Assembly (NCBI GenBank): GCA_903929065.1
Contig: CAIYTJ010000210.1
Span: 1-5,647, forward strand
Direction of reading: 5' to 3'
Source of the DNA: an uncultured Bacteroidales bacterium
Lineage (GTDB): Bacteria; Bacteroidota; Bacteroidia; Bacteroidales; Paludibacteraceae
Length of the DNA: 5,647 bases
The position numbers were made by a program, and so were the translations under genes. A model generated the notes under the pieces. That model was given only the letters and a program-made list of their open reading frames with translations. It was not told the origin of the DNA and ran no database searches. Positions 1-5,647 of this stretch are shown here, piece by piece; the first letter of the stretch is position 1, and each line of letters starts with the position of its first letter.

Positions 1-426
1 AAAGATGGAATTGTTTATGGTGGTAATGATAGCTACTTTTCACATGGAATATACCAATCGGGCTGGAGCTATTTTTCTTCTACAATAGGTACACCTTTTA
101 TTTTCCCCCAAGTAAAAGTTATAGGACAAAACAGGTATTCAACGAATGACAGGGTTCAGGTACATCATGTTGGAGTAGAAGGAGATGCAGCTGGATTTCA
201 ATACAGATTTTTGAGTTCATTCAGCAAAAATTATGGATCTTATGATTTGCCATATAAAGAAATGATTTCAAATACTTCACTACTTTTGGAAGTTAACAAA
301 CAGTTTCCAATACTATCAAATATTGAAATTGGTTGTAAAATAGGTGCTGATTTTGGTCAATTATACGGAAATTCGGTTGGCTGTCAGATTTCGATTAAAA
401 AGTCAGGGAATCTATTTCATTATTAA
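1..426 (+). CDS. Capsule assembly Wzi-family outer-membrane protein, C-terminal part (5' end outside window)
   Basis: The frame is open from base 1 to a TAA stop at 424-426, giving 141 residues that continue an upstream sequence; the first codon here is not a start. The stretch reads GGNDSYFSHGIYQSGWSYF, then IGTPF, then NDRVQVHHVGVEGDAAGFQY and later FSKNYGSYDLPY. I recognise this pattern from Bacteroidota proteins of the Wzi capsule-assembly family. Wzi is an outer-membrane beta-barrel that helps hold capsular polysaccharide on the cell surface. The remaining sequence alternates short polar and hydrophobic strands and ends in aromatic residues (LFHY), as outer-membrane barrels often do. Family members are usually about 450-500 residues, so roughly the last third is present. 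The gene converges on the ABC-F gene, and no good terminator is visible in the 22 bases between them. The assignment rests on motif memory, not on a search; another outer-membrane barrel is the alternative. Confidence 0.75.
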   Translation, partial: KDGIVYGGNDSYFSHGIYQSGWSYFSSTIGTPFIFPQVKVIGQNRYSTNDRVQVHHVGVEGDAAGFQYRFLSSFSKNYGSYDLPYKEMISNTSLLLEVNKQFPILSNIEIGCKIGADFGQLYGNSVGCQISIKKSGNLFHY

Positions 427-448
427 AAACGTTACAGATTAATTCCAA

Positions 449-2086
449 CTAATTTTTTCGTTCAATTTCCCTTAAACTTTCTATTTTCTTTTTTGTAAGA
501 AAACCATAAATATCTTCAAGATGCTCGGTTACCTTTTGGTTTCCAAATTCAAAGACTTTTGTAACCAATCCATCTAAAAAATCACGGTCATGTGAAACCA
601 CAATGAGAGTTCCGTCGAAATCCACCAAGGCTTGTTTCAAAATATCTTTGGTTTTCATATCCAAATGATTGGTTGGCTCATCAAGAATCAGCAAATTGAC
701 CGGTTCGAGTAATAATTTAATCATCGACAACCGTTGACGTTCGCCACCTGAAAGCACTTTGACCTTTTTGAATGAATTATCACCACCAAACATAAAAGCA
801 CCCAGCAAGTTCTTGATATTATTTCGAATATCGCCAACAGCTACGTCATCTATTGTTTGGAAAACAGTCAAATTTTCATCCAACAGAGATGCTTGATTCT
901 GGGCAAAATAGCCAATTTTGACATTATGGCCTAATGACAATTTCCCTTCGTGCTCAATTTCTTTCATTATTGCCTTGACCAGGGTTGACTTTCCTTCGCC
1001 ATTTTTTCCAACGAATGCAATTTTCTCACCCCGTTCAATCATAAAATTTGCATTGGCAAAAACACGTTTACTACCATAGATTTTGCCTACATTTTCAGCA
1101 GTTACGGGATAATTTCCGGAACGGGGAGATGGTGGAAACCTGAGTCTTAGTGCCGAAGTGTCTTCTTCATCAACTTCAAGTATTTGAAGCTTTTCGAGCA
1201 TTTTGACACGCGACTGGACCTGAAGTGTCTTGGAATAGGTGCCTTTGAAGCGTTCGATAAACTCCATGTTTTCGGCAATCATCTTTTGCTGCTCGTCAAA
1301 CTGTTTCTGCTGCTGCTCACGTCGTTCTTTGCGCAACTCAAGGTAATGTGAGTATTTGGCTTTATAATCGTAAATTCGACCCATTGTGACTTCAATGGTG
1401 CGTGTTGTGATATTGTCAACAAAAGCGCGATCGTGCGAAATAACCACAACGGCCTTAGCGGAATTTATCAGAAAATCTTCGAGCCATTGTATGGATTCAA
1501 TATCAAGATGATTGGTCGGTTCATCAAGTAATATTACATCGGGACGACGAAGAAGAATTTTTGCCAGTTCAATGCGCATACGCCAGCCACCACTAAACTC
1601 CGAAGTATTTCTGGTAAAATCCTCACGAGAAAAACCTAATCCAAGCAAAGTCTTTTCAATATCGGCATCGTAATTTATCTCTTCAATACTATAGAATTGT
1701 TCACTTAATGCAGATACTTGCTCAATCAACTCCATGTAACTGTCAGATTCATAGTCAGTACGGGTGGTCAGTTCATCATTCAATACCTGAATCTGCTTTT
1801 CCATTTCGTTGATTTCCGAAAAAGCTTTAGCAGTTTCTTCAAATACAGTTCGGTTATCTTCAAGTAATAAATGTTGTGGCAGATAGGCAATTACAGTTTC
1901 TTTTGGGTATGAAACACTTCCTTTTGATGGTTCACGCGTTCCGGCAAGAATTTTAAGTAATGTGGATTTACCAGCTCCGTTTTTACCCATGAGTGCTATC
2001 CGGTCTTTTTCATTTATCACAAATGAAATATCTGAGAAAAGTGTTTGTCCGCCAAATTCGACGGTAAGAGCATCTACTGAAAGCAT
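449..2086 (-). CDS. ABC-F family ATP-binding cassette protein (ribosome-associated, two ATPase domains)
   Basis: This is a complete 545-residue protein with two ATP-binding cassettes and no membrane segments, the ABC-F layout. ABC-F proteins bind the ribosomal E site and act on stalled or initiating ribosomes; some give antibiotic resistance. Cassette 1 has Walker A GKNGAGKS (34-41), signature FSGGWR (164-169), Walker B with DEPTNHLD (188-195) and SHDR (217-220). Cassette 2 has GKNGEGKS (360-367), LSGGER (445-450), DEPTNHLD (469-476) and SHDR (498-501). Both catalytic glutamates are present, so both sites look active. A charged helical insert at about 85-140 fits the arm subdomain. The Q/K/R/E-rich linker at about 236-325 fits the P-site tRNA interaction motif. 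The C-terminus stops soon after cassette 2, so the extra C-terminal coiled coil of Uup or YheS is missing. The signature regions look most like the YheS/YdiF type to me. The ATG at 2086 is right because the next Met (33) lies next to Walker A. A housekeeping role is likelier than resistance, but this is inference. Confidence 0.95.
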   Translation of the reverse strand: MLSVDALTVEFGGQTLFSDISFVINEKDRIALMGKNGAGKSTLLKILAGTREPSKGSVSYPKETVIAYLPQHLLLEDNRTVFEETAKAFSEINEMEKQIQVLNDELTTRTDYESDSYMELIEQVSALSEQFYSIEEINYDADIEKTLLGLGFSREDFTRNTSEFSGGWRMRIELAKILLRRPDVILLDEPTNHLDIESIQWLEDFLINSAKAVVVISHDRAFVDNITTRTIEVTMGRIYDYKAKYSHYLELRKERREQQQKQFDEQQKMIAENMEFIERFKGTYSKTLQVQSRVKMLEKLQILEVDEEDTSALRLRFPPSPRSGNYPVTAENVGKIYGSKRVFANANFMIERGEKIAFVGKNGEGKSTLVKAIMKEIEHEGKLSLGHNVKIGYFAQNQASLLDENLTVFQTIDDVAVGDIRNNIKNLLGAFMFGGDNSFKKVKVLSGGERQRLSMIKLLLEPVNLLILDEPTNHLDMKTKDILKQALVDFDGTLIVVSHDRDFLDGLVTKVFEFGNQKVTEHLEDIYGFLTKKKIESLREIERKN

Positions 2087-2132
2087 GTATATAATAAGTA
2101 ATTCACAATTAATAATTCAGAATTTGAGAGCG

Positions 2133-2140
2133 CAAAAGTA
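2133..2140 (-). promoter_or_regulatory. Putative -7 promoter box for the ABC-F gene
   Basis: Read on the minus strand this is TACTTTTG, an exact match to the Bacteroidota -7 consensus TAnnTTTG. It lies 46 bases upstream of the ABC-F start codon. No TTTG-type -33 element is seen at the usual 19-21 base spacing, because that position falls inside the hairpin of the upstream terminator. The transcribed leader would be about 40 bases, AT-rich and without a Shine-Dalgarno sequence, as is common in this phylum. The leader contains an imperfect 12-base repeat (2099-2110 and 2113-2124, 11 of 12 identical). Confidence 0.55.
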
Positions 2141-2143
2141 CAT

Positions 2144-2185
2144 AAAAAAACTTTCCGAATGACACATTGCTGTCAAACGGAAAGT
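2144..2185 (-). terminator. Intrinsic terminator of the M6 protease gene
   Basis: Bases 2150-2157 (ACTTTCCG) pair perfectly with 2178-2185 (CGGAAAGT). Inside a 3+3 internal loop, 2161-2164 (GACA) pair with 2171-2174 (TGTC) around a six-base loop. On the minus strand the hairpin runs straight into seven Ts (complement of 2144-2150), the classic rho-independent form. It begins 22 bases after the stop codon of the protease gene. On the plus strand the following tract is only TCTTTT, so termination in that direction would be weak, and no plus-strand gene needs it. Confidence 0.85.
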
Positions 2186-2206
2186 CTTTTAATTATTCTG
2201 ACTTAA

Positions 2207-5170
2207 TTACAATACAATCTTTACAGATTCTGACCCGATTTTAATAATATAGAATTGATTTCTTAGCAGATTACTAATCTCAATGACATCATTATCAAAT
2301 TTTGGTGTAATTGGTGCTAAAACTTGTCTTCCAATCAAATTGTAAACGTAAACAATATCAGTTTTTAAAGGAACTTTTATTATAATTGAACCATTAACGG
2401 TTTTGTATACAATTTGCGTTTTATCCTTGCTTTTAAATGAACGTTCGTATCCCAATGTTTTGATTGAAATTGTGTTTGAAAAATCAGTAATATTCTCATA
2501 ATAAATGCTTTTGTCGCTGGCTCTAACTTTATAAAAATATTCAGTATTAGGTGTTAAATTGGTTAGCGTGTCTGAATTGATCGTTATCCAGTTTTCCCGT
2601 TGAAGATAATTTATCTGTTTTGAAAAGCCAGCATCGACATCATCAAAAGTGATAACTCCTGTACCTTTGAAATAGGTAAACTTGAATTGATTATAACCCT
2701 TTGTTTCAGTAAAATTATATGTTTTACTTTTTTCTGATAATGAAGTTGAAACAGGAATACTATCAATTTTTTCCCAACCATTTTGACTGTTTTGCGCCTG
2801 TACTAAAAATCCACCATTGTAGGCTCCAATTGAACGAACATAAAATGAAAGCGATGTAACCGGAAGCAGATATTTTTCCGTTTGAACATATTCTCCGGTA
2901 TTTTGAAACTGAATGGATGGTGCATTTGCTCCACTATAAACGCTAGAATTCGAAGCAGTAGTAGCTGTTATAGTCCAGCCTGCAGGGGCAATTAATCCAT
3001 TATCAAATCCCTGAACCAGGTTAGAAGTGCCATCTACAATATTATATACTGTTGCATAATAACCCGCAGCATACTTGCCGGGAACAAAATATCCTGTAGT
3101 ATCCGCAACGATATTCCAGTTTGCAACAAAACTTGTATAAGTTGTATCAGTACCTGCTTTAGCAACCGGTGGAACTACATATATCTGTCTGGTTGACGTT
3201 CCTGAAACAGCTGCATCTGCATAATCACCAAAGTTGGTTTTAACCATCAGAAGGTCGCTATGTGTTGTGTTATAAGATGGAACAGTCGGGTTATACCTTA
3301 CCTGGATATTAGTTGGAGAAACAGTTGAATCCACAGGTATAATTGTCAAAGTTTTTGCCCATGCTGTTGCCGGATCTGTATCTTTTTTTATTTCGAAATT
3401 TTGACCTGTACTAAATGATAATGTAATTGGTCCCTGCAGTTTTGATCCGCTGATTATTCCGGTTTGGTGACTTGTGGGCGTACCTGCAACGGTATTAAAT
3501 GGTTGAAAGTTTGTAGTAAATGATATTTTAGGACCAAAATTGAAGGTGATAATGCCATTTGATTCTTTAATATTAAAAAGTGGTTTCTTTAAATTTGTTC
3601 CATTTCTAAGTGCTGGATTATAACTTGTAACCTTGCTGGTACCCGGAAAAAGATCACCAGCTAATGTGGCATCTGAAGCAGTTCCATCGGCCCGTACAAC
3701 ATCAACTCCCATCGCATTTGCAACATTATTTGGAGTATTATTAGACCAGGTTATCTGATTATAAGTAATATGAGTAATATAAAGTCCATGTGCAGGTTGC
3801 GAATTGGTACTAAAATTTGGATTCATTCCAAAATAGGTGTCCCAGCCAGTATTTTGTCTATTTTCGAGTAAGAAAAACTCAACAGGATTTGGATTTGCTC
3901 CGTTTAGATTGTGATTCCCGGTTTGCGATATTAAATAAGCTGTATTGCTTGAAATTATGGGTAATAAACTAACATTAGTTGATTGTTTTAATTCAACAGG
4001 TACTAACCAGTTTAAGAAGAAACGTTCGTAAGCTGAATAAGTCGGTGGTGTTCTTCCTAAATTCAAATAAGGACCATAATCCATTATATCAAAGGTTTCC
4101 AACGTTATATAACTATTGTCTCCCGCCGTATTGTATAAATCGTCCAAGCCCAACACATGTCCGAATTCATGGCAAAATGTTCCGACTCCGCACATATTTG
4201 AGCCTGTATTTCCACGTAATTCTGAAGTACAGGCATAATCTAAAACGCGTTTTCCATTGAATGTAACAGAAGCTACGCTTCCTGAGTAATTGCCACCAGA
4301 ATAAAGGCTTGTTGGAAAAACACCCCAACGGTGAGGCCAGATGCTGTTAGCCGGGCCACCTTCGGCTTCGTTATAACCGGCATAATAAACAAAGATATTA
4401 TCCACAATGCCATCATTGTCAGTATCGTATTGAGAAAAATCAATTCCCGAATTAAATGCAGCCGTACAGGCATCCACAATCATTTGCGGAGCATTAATAT
4501 CATTTCCTTTTGCATCATTTGCCCCATAAAAAGCCATTGAATTGGGTAAATTGAAGGGGCCAACAACATCAAATTGTGGATTAAAAACTCCGTTGGAACT
4601 TACCTGAAAATAATCATTTGCTGAACCAGTACCTCCATTTGCAGAATATCCGCTTTGGTTTAAAAGATTTGTATATGATGTCTTTGGACTAGAAGTAACA
4701 AAACTTTTATCCGTGAAATTTACCAAAATAACAATTGATTTATGATTACCGGTCAACGGATAACTTTTTTGAGGAACTGAACTTAAAGCCTTTTTTTGCG
4801 CTTTGATGGCTCTTCCTTTCACATTTAATTTGCTTAAATCAATATTTTTGTCTAAACCAGCAATAAATCGATTTTCCGATGTTGATCTTTTTTCAATTTC
4901 AGTTGCCCGAACCGATGTACTAACCAGATTGCCTGAAGAATTTAGTTTCGCATAATTCAAAACACCTGCATTATCAGGAATAAGCATATAACCATCTAAT
5001 GTCGTTTTGTAATTGAAATACTCATCTCCATGAATTCGAACAGTGATTACCGAACCATCAGGCTGAGTGATTTTTACCGGAAACGGGGTGGCAGGAACTG
5101 CATTAGTATTGAATGGAAGCAATACTATTAACGCAAAAAGAATATATAGTCCTATTAATTTTGTCTTCAT
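2207..5170 (-). CDS. Secreted M6-family zinc metalloprotease with T9SS type A C-terminal sorting domain
   Basis: This is a complete 987-residue secreted protease. Residues 1-24 form a signal peptide: basic MKTK, a hydrophobic core, then cleavage probably after NTNA (24) or VPA (27). Residues about 28-130 resemble the M6 propeptide (QPDGSVITVRIHGDEYFNY, DGYMLI). The catalytic domain follows, at about 140-545. It has the zinc motif HEFGHVLGLDD, giving ligands H334, H338 and probably D344 with catalytic E335. A DIMDYG segment (361-366) fits the Met-turn, and DTDNDGIVD (249-257) resembles a calcium-binding loop. Residues about 550-667 look like an Ig-like module common in Bacteroidota surface proteins. 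Residues about 670-907 look like a fibronectin type III fold split by a jelly-roll (choice-of-anchor J/MAM-like) insert, which starts near QGFDNGLIAPAGW. Residues about 908-987 are the T9SS type A sorting domain (VYVYNLIGRQV, FYIIKI), normally removed when the protein crosses the outer membrane. M6 enzymes such as immune inhibitor A degrade extracellular proteins; the substrate here is unknown. The start at 5170 is fixed by the signal peptide. Confidence 0.93.
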   Translation of the reverse strand: MKTKLIGLYILFALIVLLPFNTNAVPATPFPVKITQPDGSVITVRIHGDEYFNYKTTLDGYMLIPDNAGVLNYAKLNSSGNLVSTSVRATEIEKRSTSENRFIAGLDKNIDLSKLNVKGRAIKAQKKALSSVPQKSYPLTGNHKSIVILVNFTDKSFVTSSPKTSYTNLLNQSGYSANGGTGSANDYFQVSSNGVFNPQFDVVGPFNLPNSMAFYGANDAKGNDINAPQMIVDACTAAFNSGIDFSQYDTDNDGIVDNIFVYYAGYNEAEGGPANSIWPHRWGVFPTSLYSGGNYSGSVASVTFNGKRVLDYACTSELRGNTGSNMCGVGTFCHEFGHVLGLDDLYNTAGDNSYITLETFDIMDYGPYLNLGRTPPTYSAYERFFLNWLVPVELKQSTNVSLLPIISSNTAYLISQTGNHNLNGANPNPVEFFLLENRQNTGWDTYFGMNPNFSTNSQPAHGLYITHITYNQITWSNNTPNNVANAMGVDVVRADGTASDATLAGDLFPGTSKVTSYNPALRNGTNLKKPLFNIKESNGIITFNFGPKISFTTNFQPFNTVAGTPTSHQTGIISGSKLQGPITLSFSTGQNFEIKKDTDPATAWAKTLTIIPVDSTVSPTNIQVRYNPTVPSYNTTHSDLLMVKTNFGDYADAAVSGTSTRQIYVVPPVAKAGTDTTYTSFVANWNIVADTTGYFVPGKYAAGYYATVYNIVDGTSNLVQGFDNGLIAPAGWTITATTASNSSVYSGANAPSIQFQNTGEYVQTEKYLLPVTSLSFYVRSIGAYNGGFLVQAQNSQNGWEKIDSIPVSTSLSEKSKTYNFTETKGYNQFKFTYFKGTGVITFDDVDAGFSKQINYLQRENWITINSDTLTNLTPNTEYFYKVRASDKSIYYENITDFSNTISIKTLGYERSFKSKDKTQIVYKTVNGSIIIKVPLKTDIVYVYNLIGRQVLAPITPKFDNDVIEISNLLRNQFYIIKIGSESVKIVL

Positions 5171-5176
5171 ACACAG

Positions 5177-5188
5177 AGTTGTTTAATT
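5177..5188 (+). repeat. 12-base direct repeat, copy 1 (protease leader)
   Basis: AGTTGTTTAATT occurs here, between the -7 box and the start codon of the protease gene, and again identically at 5311-5322. Its 9-base core TGTTTAATT also appears inverted at 5432-5440. The role is unknown; see copy 2. Confidence 0.35.
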
Positions 5189-5190
5189 CG

Positions 5191-5198
5191 CAAAGATA
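5191..5198 (-). promoter_or_regulatory. Putative -7 promoter box for the M6 protease gene
   Basis: On the minus strand this reads TATCTTTG, an exact TAnnTTTG match, ending 20 bases before the ATG of the protease. Transcription would start near 5185-5187, giving a very short leader of about 15 bases with no Shine-Dalgarno sequence. No clear TTTG -33 element lies at the usual distance. The upstream edge of the box overlaps a 7-base inverted repeat (5195-5212). Confidence 0.6.
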
Positions 5199-5212
5199 AA
5201 TAAAAATTTATC
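5195..5212. repeat. AT-rich inverted repeat overlapping the protease promoter
   Basis: GATAAAT (5195-5201), four As, then ATTTATC (5206-5212) form a perfect 7+7 inverted repeat. It overlaps the -7 box of the protease gene and extends upstream between it and the -33 region. A regulator binding site is possible. Such palindromes also arise readily in AT-rich DNA, so function is only a suggestion. Confidence 0.35.
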
Positions 5213-5272
5213 AGGGGAGCTAAAATAAAAATTTCGTTTGCTGAAAAAAAATCTGTTTTCACTGAAAATTAC

Positions 5273-5280
5273 TATTTTTG
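5273..5280 (+). promoter_or_regulatory. Possible -7 promoter box ahead of a small ORF
   Basis: TATTTTTG matches TAnnTTTG and ends 15 bases before the ATG of the 42-codon ORF. The only -33-like sequence is CTG at 5253-5255, with spacing slightly too short (17). One such 8-base match is expected by chance in AT-rich DNA of this length, so support is weak. Confidence 0.3.
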
Positions 5281-5295
5281 ATATAACTACAGCTA

Positions 5296-5424
5296 ATGAG
5301 TAAAGTTCTAAGTTGTTTAATTTTTCATTTATCTGATTTGACTAAATACAATTTAAAGTTTAAAAAAAGTTCATTCATTTGCATTCTGATAAGTTTATTC
5401 ATTCTATCCTTAAAATTACAATAA
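5296..5424 (+). CDS. Candidate small membrane protein, 42 residues (hypothetical)
   Basis: An ATG at 5296 opens a frame of 42 codons ending in TAA at 5422-5424. The predicted peptide starts MSKVLSCLIFHL. It has a lysine-containing middle (TKYNLKFKKSS) and a hydrophobic stretch at about residues 26-39 (FICILISLFILSL), long enough to be at most a short membrane helix. A -7-like box precedes it, but no ribosome binding site is visible; lack of one is normal in this phylum. I recognise no family. AT-rich DNA tends to encode Phe, Ile, Leu and Lys by chance, so this may be a spurious ORF. Confidence 0.2.
   Translation: MSKVLSCLIFHLSDLTKYNLKFKKSSFICILISLFILSLKLQ
5311..5322 (+). repeat. 12-base direct repeat, copy 2
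   Basis: This is an exact second copy of AGTTGTTTAATT, 134 bases from the first and inside the candidate small ORF. A related inverted copy (10 of 12 positions) overlaps 5432-5440. All copies lie in the gap between the protease and tRNA genes. They could be regulator sites or chance matches in AT-rich sequence. Confidence 0.3.
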
Positions 5425-5563
5425 ACCACCCAATTAAACAGTTTAGGAATGATAAAACTGATTTGTTATTCGAAAATGGATTTGTAATCCTTTGATAAGT
5501 ATACGTTTAAATTGCCTGAGTCCTAAAAAGTTTCAAAATTCTTACAATTTTTTCACGATGATA

Positions 5564-5594
5564 TTTGTAATTTGTCAAAATCGCACTATCTTTG
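5564..5594 (+). promoter_or_regulatory. Bacteroidota-type promoter of the tRNA-Gly gene
   Basis: A -33 box TTTG (5564-5567) and a -7 box TATCTTTG (5587-5594) are separated by exactly 19 bases, matching the primary sigma factor consensus of Bacteroidota. Transcription would begin near 5600, about five bases before the mature tRNA 5' end. A second TTTG at 5571-5574 is too close to the -7 box to serve as -33. This is the best-formed promoter in the window. Confidence 0.8.
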
Positions 5595-5604
5595 CACTGC
5601 AATT

Positions 5605-5647
<43 letters not shown>

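Larger units (their letters stand above)
5213..5563. other. AT-rich intergenic region without a convincing gene
   Basis: This is the core of the 434-base gap between the divergent protease and tRNA-Gly genes. It is very AT-rich, with stops in all frames at short intervals. I see no RNA gene, riboswitch-like structure, strong hairpin with a T tract, or insertion sequence. What can be seen is one isolated plus-strand -7-like box (5273-5280), a 42-codon ORF just after it (5296-5424), and the short TGTTTAATT repeats. The region may simply be promoter and spacer sequence. Confidence 0.6.

Noticed and set aside
211..426. A separate 71-residue protein starting with TTG at 211
   Set aside because: The same frame is open to base 1 and the upstream residues match the same Wzi-like pattern, so the TTG is an internal leucine codon.
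427..448. Shared terminator between the converging Wzi-like and ABC-F genes
   Set aside because: Only a weak AT-only pairing (AGATTA with TAATTT) is possible, with no stable stem. I could not support a terminator.
2099..2124. Imperfect tandem repeat TAATTCACAATT / TAATTCAGAATT in the ABC-F leader
   Set aside because: Only two short AT-rich copies are present, with no extension into an array. Noted under the promoter, but not called as a functional repeat or CRISPR-like element.
1962..2162. Open frame of 66 codons on the plus strand
   Set aside because: Most of it is antisense to the conserved Walker A region of the ABC-F gene, and the rest runs through that gene's promoter and terminator hairpin. 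No family resemblance or promoter was seen.
3979..4540. Open frames on both strands overlapping the protease catalytic domain (3979-4260 +, 4273-4479 -, 4331-4540 +)
   Set aside because: They are alternative-frame shadows of the conserved M6 catalytic region, which is clearly the coding frame there.
5171..5604. Mobile element or attachment site next to the tRNA gene
   Set aside because: tRNA genes are common integration sites, so I looked for an integrase, terminal inverted repeats and a duplicated tRNA fragment. None was seen on this 5' side; integration usually uses the 3' end, which is outside the window.

Overview
The window looks like a stretch of chromosome from a member of the Bacteroidota, probably class Bacteroidia. 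Three independent signs point there. A secreted protease ends in a type IX secretion (T9SS) type A sorting domain, a system confined to this phylum. Three non-coding regions upstream of genes carry the phylum's -7 promoter box TAnnTTTG in place of a TATAAT box, and no Shine-Dalgarno sequences are evident. The first gene resembles the Bacteroidota branch of the Wzi capsule-assembly family. The DNA is AT-rich, most of all between genes. I cannot name the genus from the sequence alone.

Layout from left to right. Positions 1-426 (+) are the 3' end of a Wzi-like outer-membrane protein whose start lies outside the window. It converges, with only 22 bases between, on a complete ABC-F ATPase gene (449-2086, -). 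Upstream of that gene is a compact control junction (2133-2185): the intrinsic terminator of the next gene sits directly against the -7 box of the ABC-F gene. Then comes a large complete gene for a secreted M6-family zinc metalloprotease (2207-5170, -). A gene-poor AT-rich stretch of about 430 bases follows (5171-5604). It holds the protease promoter, a candidate 42-residue small membrane ORF, short repeats and a well-formed tRNA promoter. The window ends inside a tRNA-Gly(GCC) gene (5605 onward, +), cut exactly after the anticodon stem.

The genes do not form an obvious single pathway. The ABC-F protein is a cytosolic ribosome-associated ATPase. The protease is exported through Sec and then T9SS to the surface or medium. 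The Wzi-like protein belongs to the outer membrane and capsule. The ABC-F and protease genes lie in the same direction, but a terminator and a separate promoter between them suggest independent transcription units. I found no CRISPR array, insertion sequence, phage gene or defence system, and I regard the region as mostly ordinary chromosome. The points most worth a second look are the fibronectin-type fold in the protease that appears to be split by an inserted jelly-roll module, the terminator-promoter junction, and the small ORF and repeats in the 434-base gap.
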